Below, piece after piece: positions 10,356 to 14,732 of a stretch of 14,732 nucleotides of DNA. The translations under genes were made by a program, and so were the position numbers. The notes beneath the pieces were generated by a model. It was not told the origin of the DNA. It searched no databases and was given only the letters and a program-made list of their open reading frames with translations. Every line of letters starts with the position of its first letter. Within the stretch, counting starts at the first letter, position 1. Source of the DNA: Actinomycetes bacterium (GTDB lineage: Bacteria; Actinomycetota; Actinomycetes; Mycobacteriales; Mycobacteriaceae); contig JAEZIA010000220.1 of the NCBI GenBank assembly GCA_023416315.1, positions 1-14,732 on the forward strand. The letters are read 5' to 3'.

Positions 10356-11099
10356 CTAGATCACGAAACCGCCGTCGACGTTCCACGTGGCGCCGGTGAT
10401 GTAACCGGCCTCTGGGGACGCCAGGTAGGCCACCGCGCTGGCGATGTCGCGCGGCTGGCCGTAGCGGCCTACGGCGATGAACGGGCGCACCTGGTCGGAG
10501 AACCCGCCGACCTCGGGGTTCATGTCGGTGGCGACCGGCCCGGGCTGGATGGTGTTGATCGTGATGCCGCGGGGTCCGAGCTCGCGGACCAGGCCGCGGG
10601 TGAGGCCCGCGACCGCGGCCTTCGTGAGGCCGTACACCGACAACTCGGTCATCGGGACCCGGTCGGCGTTGACGCTGCCGATCGTGATGATCCGGCCGCC
10701 CTCGCCCAGGTGCGCGACCGCCCGCTGGATGGCGGCGAACACGCCGCGCACGTTGACCGCGATCGACCGGTCGAAGTCTGCTAGCGAGAACGTCTCGATG
10801 GGCCCGGCGAGGGCGATTCCGGCGTTGTTGACCAGGATGTCCAGACCACCCAGGGCGGCCACGGTTTCGTCGACCGCCGCGGTGACGGCCGCGGAGTCCG
10901 CGCTGTCGGCCTGGATCGCGACCACCTTGCCGCCCGCGGCCACCAGTTCGTCGACGAGCGCCGCAGATGTCTCGGCGGACGACTGATAGGTGAACGCGAC
11001 CGCGGCGCCGTCGGCGACCAGGCGCCGCACGATCTCGGCACCGATACCGCGGGAGCCGCCGGTAACCAGCGCGCGCCGGCCTGCCAGGGGAGTGGTCAT
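10356..11099 (-). CDS. Short-chain dehydrogenase/reductase (classical SDR)
   Basis: This is a classical SDR of 247 residues, an NAD(P)-dependent oxidoreductase whose substrate cannot be told from sequence. It has the Rossmann motif TGGSRGIG (residues 13-20), NNAG (91-94), catalytic Ser142 in TIGSVNADRV, and the pair Tyr156/Lys160 in YGLTK. PGPVATDMNP and the C-terminal YITGATWNVDGG are typical of the FabG-like branch. Arg17 in the glycine motif, without an acidic residue in the usual NAD position, suggests NADPH preference, an inference only. GGAGGAA at 11104-11110 just upstream fixes ATG 11099. The gene starts a short gap after the cyclase gene; an operator-like palindrome lies 30-43 bases before the start codon. 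No TetR gene is adjacent, though such SDRs often have one. Annotation as a 3-oxoacyl-ACP reductase would be over-precise. Confidence 0.93.
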   Translation of the reverse strand: MTTPLAGRRALVTGGSRGIGAEIVRRLVADGAAVAFTYQSSAETSAALVDELVAAGGKVVAIQADSADSAAVTAAVDETVAALGGLDILVNNAGIALAGPIETFSLADFDRSIAVNVRGVFAAIQRAVAHLGEGGRIITIGSVNADRVPMTELSVYGLTKAAVAGLTRGLVRELGPRGITINTIQPGPVATDMNPEVGGFSDQVRPFIAVGRYGQPRDIASAVAYLASPEAGYITGATWNVDGGFVI

Positions 11100-11128
11100 G
11101 GAGTTCCTCCGTTATGGGGTCATGGGAC

Positions 11129-11142
11129 TGTCACAGGTGACA
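11129..11142. promoter_or_regulatory. Operator-like palindrome upstream of the SDR gene
   Basis: TGTCAC, two bases (AG), GTGACA: perfect six-base arms in a 14-base site, 30-43 bases upstream of the SDR start codon, in the 61-base gap after the cyclase stop. On the minus strand TTGTCA at its edge could act as a -35, but no good -10 follows at normal spacing. The symmetry fits a dimeric repressor of TetR or GntR type; which one is unknown. Confidence 0.4.
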
Positions 11143-11160
11143 AGCGACGGCGGGCCCGGA

Positions 11161-12753
11161 TCATTCCACAGGTACGGCCAGCCGGGTGGGTGTCGACCGG
11201 CCACGGAGCACGACCTCGTCGCCGAGTGTCCAGAACCGTTGTTCGGCGGCATCGGCGGCGGCCAGGGCCGGCGCCGAGGCGAGCACGCCCGCGTCGGTCT
11301 TCTTCGCCAGCTCGCACAGCCGGGCGGCTTCGTGGACGGGGTCACCGATCACCGTGTACTCGAACCGGTGATGGGACCCGATGTTGCCGGCCACCACGAC
11401 ACCGGCGGCCACGCCGATACCCACCCCGATCTCCGGGACGTCGCGGCGCAGGCGGGCGGCGATCGCCCGGGCCGCGGCCAGCGCGTTGGTCTCGGGCTGC
11501 TCCTGTGCCACCGGTGCGCCGAACACCGCGAGTGCCCCATCGCCCTCGAACTTGTTGATCAGCCCGTCGCAGCGCTCGACTTCCTCGACCACCACCGCGA
11601 AGAACGCGTTGAGCAGTTCGACCACCTCGACCGGAGGCCGACTGCCGACCACCTGCGTTGACCCGACGATGTCGACGAAAAGTACTGCGGCACGGCATTC
11701 CTCGCCACCGAGGTTGACGTTGCGCTGTTCGGCGGCGAGCGCGACATCGCGTCCGACGTGGCGGCCGAACAGATCCCGGACGCGATCACGCTCGCGCAGG
11801 CCCTCGACCATCGCGTTGAAACCCCGCTGCAATTCCCCGAGTTCGGTGCCGTCGAAGACCACCACGTGGGCGTCGAGGTCGCCCTCTTCGACGCGTTGCA
11901 TCGCGGCGCGCACGACCTGAACCGGCGTGGCGATCAGCCAAGAGGCGATCAGGATCAGGATGAAACCGAAGATCGCCGCCGCGGCGGCCAGCAGCAGCAC
12001 GGCGACCGAGAGCTGGGTCACCGTCATGTTGCGCAGCGTCAGGGTGAACGCGGCCGCCAGGGCGATCCCGATGACCGGCACGCAGGAGCCCAGCACCCAG
12101 GCCATGATCGTGCGGCCCAGCACACCCGGTCCGCCGCGATGCTCGGGCCTGCCGGTCTCGAGTGCCTGCGCAGCCACCGGCCGCAACGCGAACTCGGCGA
12201 AGAAATAACAGCTCGCCGACACCACGATCCCGCTGAACGTGATGCCGAACAGCATCTTGGGGATGTACCCGGTGTCGACCATGCCGTACAGCGTGGTCAG
12301 CAGCGCCGCCCCAACACCCCAGAGCACCAACGGGATAACGGTCAGCTGCCAGGGGGCGCGGAAGGTGTTGCGCTGATCGCGCGGCGTCGGCGGACGTCCC
12401 TCGATCGACCAGCGCAGCGCGTCGAGGAGGCGGCGCGTCGCCCACACCCAGCCGATGACCACCGCGATGACGACGTAGGCCGGCGCGACGACCGTGGTGA
12501 TGACGTGTGCGCGGCCGGCGAAGATGTTGGGCACCGGGATCGCGACCGTGATCACCGACATGGCGACGGCGACGCCGATCAGGTTGGCGACCACCACGAA
12601 CACGGTGAGGATGATCTGGATGCGGATGCGCCTGCGCCGCTCACTCTCCGACACCCGGCCCAACAGCCAGGAACCGTATTCGGGGGTGGCCGACGACTGG
12701 GGGCCCTGCTGGGTGAGCCACTCCAGGACCCGGCCGATCCGTTGGGCCGCCAT
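11161..12753 (-). CDS. Membrane adenylate cyclase, six-helix + HAMP + class III catalytic domain
   Basis: This belongs to the mycobacterial Rv1318c/Rv1319c/Rv1320c/Rv3645 family, which makes cAMP from ATP at the inner membrane. The product has 530 residues from ATG 12753. Six hydrophobic helices lie at about 45-70, 87-107, 137-157, 166-188, 213-238 and 247-272, then a HAMP linker (about 273-325: PVQVVRAAMQRVEEGDLD, FDGTELGELQRGFNAMVEGL). The class III cyclase domain has metal-binding Asp361 (VLFVDIVGST) and Asp405 (KFEGDGALAVFG), adenine-site Lys401 and Asp471 (YTVIGDP), and Arg478. The transition-state Asn expected in VNEAAR is His474 here (VHEAARL). A TTG at 12754 would add one residue. There is no clear Shine-Dalgarno sequence; a strong hairpin ends only eight bases upstream. 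Fold and family are firm, activity is less so because of His474. Confidence 0.93.
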   Translation of the reverse strand: MAAQRIGRVLEWLTQQGPQSSATPEYGSWLLGRVSESERRRRIRIQIILTVFVVVANLIGVAVAMSVITVAIPVPNIFAGRAHVITTVVAPAYVVIAVVIGWVWATRRLLDALRWSIEGRPPTPRDQRNTFRAPWQLTVIPLVLWGVGAALLTTLYGMVDTGYIPKMLFGITFSGIVVSASCYFFAEFALRPVAAQALETGRPEHRGGPGVLGRTIMAWVLGSCVPVIGIALAAAFTLTLRNMTVTQLSVAVLLLAAAAAIFGFILILIASWLIATPVQVVRAAMQRVEEGDLDAHVVVFDGTELGELQRGFNAMVEGLRERDRVRDLFGRHVGRDVALAAEQRNVNLGGEECRAAVLFVDIVGSTQVVGSRPPVEVVELLNAFFAVVVEEVERCDGLINKFEGDGALAVFGAPVAQEQPETNALAAARAIAARLRRDVPEIGVGIGVAAGVVVAGNIGSHHRFEYTVIGDPVHEAARLCELAKKTDAGVLASAPALAAADAAEQRFWTLGDEVVLRGRSTPTRLAVPVE

Positions 12754-12761
12754 CAAACAGT

Positions 12762-12794
12762 CAGCCCGGCCGTCGGGTTACCACGGCCGGGCTG
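12762..12794 (-). terminator. Strong GC hairpin between haemophore-like gene and cyclase gene
   Basis: CAGCCCGGCCGT (12762-12773) and ACGGCCGGGCTG (12783-12794) form a perfect 12-base stem with a nine-base loop. On the minus strand it starts 17 bases after the haemophore-like stop and is followed by ACTGTTTG, a short T-containing run rather than a true T-tract. It probably terminates or reduces transcription from the haemophore-like gene and so separates it from the cyclase gene. It also sits directly before the cyclase start codon. Confidence 0.7.
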
Positions 12795-12810
12795 CACTGG
12801 TCTGACTTGA

Positions 12811-13206
12811 TCAGCCGACGAACTGGTCGAATGCCCACTGGTACTGCGGCGGGATGACCTGAACGCCGCACTGTTTCTGCAGCGTGCCCAGCGGGGCAAG
12901 GAGCGCGGTGAACTCCTGGTACTCCTGCGGGTTCTGCTGGGCGTAGGCCTGCAGGGTGGCGGTGGCCTGAGCGCGCGGCTGCAGGGCCGCGGTCATCAGT
13001 ACCCGCTGACCGTCCGGGTGGCTGTTGAGGTAGCCCTGGATGGCGCCCTGGGACTGCGCGACCTGGGCGTCGACCGCAGGCTTGCTGCAGTCCGGAGCGG
13101 CCAGTGCGGCGGGGGCGGCGATGACGGCCGAGGCCAGGCCCGCGGCGACCACGCCGAGACAGACGCCCAGCCCGCGCCGGATTCCGGCAGCTTCAGCGAT
13201 GTTCAT
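12811..13206 (-). CDS. Secreted haemophore-like (haem-binding type) protein
   Basis: From ATG 13206 the product has 131 residues. Residues 1-37 form a signal peptide (MNIAEAAGIRRG, hydrophobic core, ALAA). The mature part starts near PDCSKPAV and has the pattern of the mycobacterial haemophore family (MHB, Rv0203-like): a first cysteine (Cys40), a helix with GYLNSHPDGQRVL, LQPRAQATATLQAYAQQNPQEYQEF, PLGTLQKQC with the second cysteine (Cys113), and an aromatic tail PPQYQWAFDQFVG. The two cysteines probably form a disulphide. In the family such proteins bind haem outside the cell, but many relatives are untested. GGAGGA at 13215-13220, eight bases upstream, fixes this start and excludes a longer frame to 13269 that would bury the signal peptide. 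A probable promoter overlapped by a palindrome lies about 40-60 bases upstream. Family call good, haem binding inferred. Confidence 0.8.
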   Translation of the reverse strand: MNIAEAAGIRRGLGVCLGVVAAGLASAVIAAPAALAAPDCSKPAVDAQVAQSQGAIQGYLNSHPDGQRVLMTAALQPRAQATATLQAYAQQNPQEYQEFTALLAPLGTLQKQCGVQVIPPQYQWAFDQFVG

Positions 13207-13240
13207 GAGGTGAGTCCTCCCGATTGTGACGATTGGTGCC

Positions 13241-13269
13241 ATTGTGGCCTGTCCGGACGGTCCCGACAA
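13241..13269 (-). promoter_or_regulatory. Probable promoter and overlapping palindrome of the haemophore-like gene
   Basis: On the minus strand TTGTCG (13269-13264), a 17-base spacer and CACAAT (13246-13241) form a reasonable -35/-10 pair, giving a leader of roughly 25-30 bases before the start codon at 13206. Over the -35 and spacer lies a palindrome (13250-13268) reading TGTCGGGAC, C, GTCCGGACA on the minus strand. A protein bound there would block the promoter, so repression is the simplest model. Confidence 0.5.
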
Positions 13270-13299
13270 GGTTGCTGCTCTTCGTGCGTATCGAACCGC

Positions 13300-14238
13300 T
13301 CAGGCGTGCAACGCTGCGCGCAGAGCGGCTAATCCACGTTCGGTCGCCTCGGTGGCGGCCGGCACCACCCCGGAGTACCCGAGATAGCCATGCACCAATG
13401 TGTCGGCCGAATGCAGCTCGACTGTTACACCGGCCGCCGCCAGCAGTTCGGCGTAGCGGGCACCGTCGTCGCGCAGCGGGTCGTGACCGGCGACGGCGAT
13501 GTAGGCCGGCGGCAGGCCCGAAAGGTCCGGCGCCCGGCCCGGCGCCAGGCCGGCGGGCGGGTTGCTCAGATCCAGATGGCCGGCATACCAGTGGGTGAAC
13601 GCGGTGATCGCGGCGTTGTCGAGCACCGGCGCGTCGGCGTTCTCGGTGAACGACGGCAGCGACGTGTCCCACATCGTCGAGGGGTACCAGAGCAGTTGAA
13701 AGGCGATCGGCGGGCCACCGTTGTCCCGGGCCAGCTGCGCCACCACCGCCGACAGTGTGCCGCCTGCCGAGTCGCCCGCGACCGCCAGCCGGGAGGGGTC
13801 CGCGCCGAACCGCTCGGCGTTGGCCGCGACCCACTGGGTCGCCGCCCACACATCGTCGACCGCCGCCGGGTAGGGATGCTCGGGGGCCAGCCGGTAGTCG
13901 ACCGATACCACCAATGAGCCTGCGGCGACGGCATGTTCGCGGGCTGTCCCGTCGTGGGTGTCGAGATCGCCGACGGCGAATCCGCCGCCGTGGAAGTACA
14001 TGGTGACCGGCGGGCGATCGATGTCGGAGGGCCAGTACACCCGGACCGGGATCGGGCCTGCGGGGGAGTCAATGTGGTGGTTCTCCACCCGCAGGTCGGG
14101 ATGCACCGGACGGCGCGGAAGGTCCCGCAGCCGGCGGCGGGCTTCGTCGATTCCCTGGTCGACGGTCAACTGAAAGGGCACGGCTTCCAGTACCTTCTGC
14201 AGGATGGCATCCACCGGAGGTCTGTCCGAATTGGGCAT
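13300..14238 (-). CDS. lipI: Alpha/beta hydrolase esterase of the hormone-sensitive lipase family (LipI-like)
   Basis: This is a cytoplasmic-type carboxylesterase acting on short acyl esters; the physiological substrate is unknown. The product has 312 residues from ATG 14238. It carries the oxyanion motif HGGG (83-86), the nucleophile Ser157 in GDSAGG, Asp253 in GHDPLRDD and His283 in LVHGY, so the triad is complete. DYRLAPEHPYPAA and LLWYPSTMWDTSLPSFTENADAPVLD are typical of the mycobacterial LipH/LipI pair (Rv1399c/Rv1400c); the N-terminus (MPNSDRPPVDAILQKVLEAVPF) and end (VVPAATEATERGLAAL) fit LipI better. A GTG at 14259 would add seven residues; I prefer 14238 from family N-termini, although the ribosome binding site is weak in both cases. 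No signal peptide is seen. Its 5' end overlaps the divergent YhhN-type gene. It lies 93 bases upstream of the haemophore-like gene. Confidence 0.93.
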   Translation of the reverse strand: MPNSDRPPVDAILQKVLEAVPFQLTVDQGIDEARRRLRDLPRRPVHPDLRVENHHIDSPAGPIPVRVYWPSDIDRPPVTMYFHGGGFAVGDLDTHDGTAREHAVAAGSLVVSVDYRLAPEHPYPAAVDDVWAATQWVAANAERFGADPSRLAVAGDSAGGTLSAVVAQLARDNGGPPIAFQLLWYPSTMWDTSLPSFTENADAPVLDNAAITAFTHWYAGHLDLSNPPAGLAPGRAPDLSGLPPAYIAVAGHDPLRDDGARYAELLAAAGVTVELHSADTLVHGYLGYSGVVPAATEATERGLAALRAALHA

Positions 14239-14732
14239 CCGCTCACCGTACTTACGCACACTGACAACGTGGTGGGTGGCCGGCGCGGCGGTCGCGGTCG
14301 GCTACGGCGTCTTCCTGGCGGTCGCCGCACTGCAATTACCCGACAACGCCGAACTCACCGGACGGTTCCCGGGCCAGCCGGCGGCCAAGGCGCTGATGGC
14401 GGTCCTGCTCGCGGTGGCCGCTTTGTGGCACCCGATCCGCCGCGAGCGGCGCTGGCTGGTCGCGGCGCTGCTGTTCTCGGCGGGCGGCGACTTCTTCCTG
14501 GCCATGCCGTGGTGGGAACCGTCATTCGTGCTGGGCCTCGGCTCGTTCCTGGTCGCCCACCTCTGCTACCTCGGCGCGCTGCACCCGCTGCGGGGACCGA
14601 GCGCCCCACGGCTGGTGGCTTCGGCCGTCGTCGTGGTCGCGTGTGTGAGTTTGCTGGTGTGGTTCTGGCCGCGGCTGTCCTCCGACGGGCTGACCGTCCC
14701 GGTGATGGTCTACATGGCGGTGCTGGCCGCGA
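14231..14732 (+). CDS. YhhN/TMEM86 family membrane protein, 5' part (Rv1401-like)
   Basis: The frame stays open to the window end, giving about 167 residues of a multi-helix membrane protein. After a short basic start (GIRSPYLRTLTTWW) there are hydrophobic helices at AGAAVAVGYGVFLAVAAL, ALMAVLLAVAALW, WLVAALLFSAGGDFFLAM, SFVLGLGSFLVAHLCYLGAL, LVASAVVVVACVSLLVWFW and VPVMVYMAVLAA. The Asp in SAGGDFFL and the His in VAHLCYLGAL are conserved features of the YhhN family, whose animal members are lysoplasmalogenases; bacterial roles are mostly untested. TTG 14231 follows GGAGG (14216-14220) by ten bases and is my best start; GTG 14276 is a shorter alternative with no ribosome binding site. In M. 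tuberculosis the same gene follows lipI and precedes priA. The 3' end is outside the window. Confidence 0.85.
   Translation, partial: MGIRSPYLRTLTTWWVAGAAVAVGYGVFLAVAALQLPDNAELTGRFPGQPAAKALMAVLLAVAALWHPIRRERRWLVAALLFSAGGDFFLAMPWWEPSFVLGLGSFLVAHLCYLGALHPLRGPSAPRLVASAVVVVACVSLLVWFWPRLSSDGLTVPVMVYMAVLAA

Noticed and set aside
11758..12810. 350-residue plus-strand open frame opposite the cyclase gene
   Set aside because: Composition is typical of an antisense shadow (His, Arg, Asp, Gln rich), and the cyclase on the minus strand has clear helices, HAMP and catalytic motifs.
14302..14609. Minus-strand open frames at the window end
   Set aside because: They lie opposite a clear multi-helix YhhN-type membrane protein on the plus strand and have shadow-type composition.

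Overview
The window is GC-rich, almost fully coding actinobacterial DNA. Gene order and protein sequences point to a mycobacterium, most likely a fast-growing Mycolicibacterium-type species. The markers are the run PH-like protein-carA-carB-pyrF, then mihF-gmk-rpoZ-coaBC-metK, a mycobacterial integration host factor nearly identical to the known one, a HAMP-linked membrane adenylate cyclase, a mycobacterial haemophore-type secreted protein and a LipH/LipI-type esterase. The species assignment is inference from recalled family sequences; no search was run.

Region 1 (1-5526, plus strand) is the distal part of the pyrimidine operon. It holds the tail of a small PH-like protein, then carA, carB and pyrF, joined by 4-base, 0-base and 8-base junctions, so translational coupling is likely. 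CarAB makes carbamoyl phosphate for UMP (and arginine), and PyrF makes the last step to UMP.

Region 2 (5535-6419) replaces what in M. tuberculosis is a PE/PPE pair (PE15/PPE20). It has a small secreted Gly/Pro/Arg/Trp-rich protein gene on the minus strand and a 471-base divergent intergenic region rich in inverted repeats.

Region 3 (6420-10352, plus strand) is a housekeeping block: mihF (nucleoid protein), gmk (GMP to GDP), rpoZ (RNA polymerase omega), coaBC (coenzyme A synthesis) and metK (S-adenosylmethionine synthesis). A 132-base gap with a GC hairpin and a weak promoter candidate precedes metK.

Region 4 (10356-14238, minus strand) is a variable block of four genes: a short-chain dehydrogenase, a six-helix HAMP adenylate cyclase, a haemophore-like secreted protein and a LipI-like esterase. 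A membrane protein of the YhhN family is divergent from the esterase, with overlapping 5' ends, and runs off the window end (14231-14732). No RNA genes, insertion sequences, phage genes or CRISPR arrays were seen.

The best unexplained signals are regulatory. Two sites, one upstream of mihF (6251-6272) and one over the probable promoter of the haemophore-like gene (13250-13268), share identical 9-base arms (TGTCGGGAC and GTCCGGACA) with different spacers. There is also a perfect 11-base inverted repeat around the region upstream of the secreted-protein gene, an operator-like palindrome before the dehydrogenase, and an adenylate cyclase with His where the catalytic Asn is expected. I did not find a clearly new multi-gene system.
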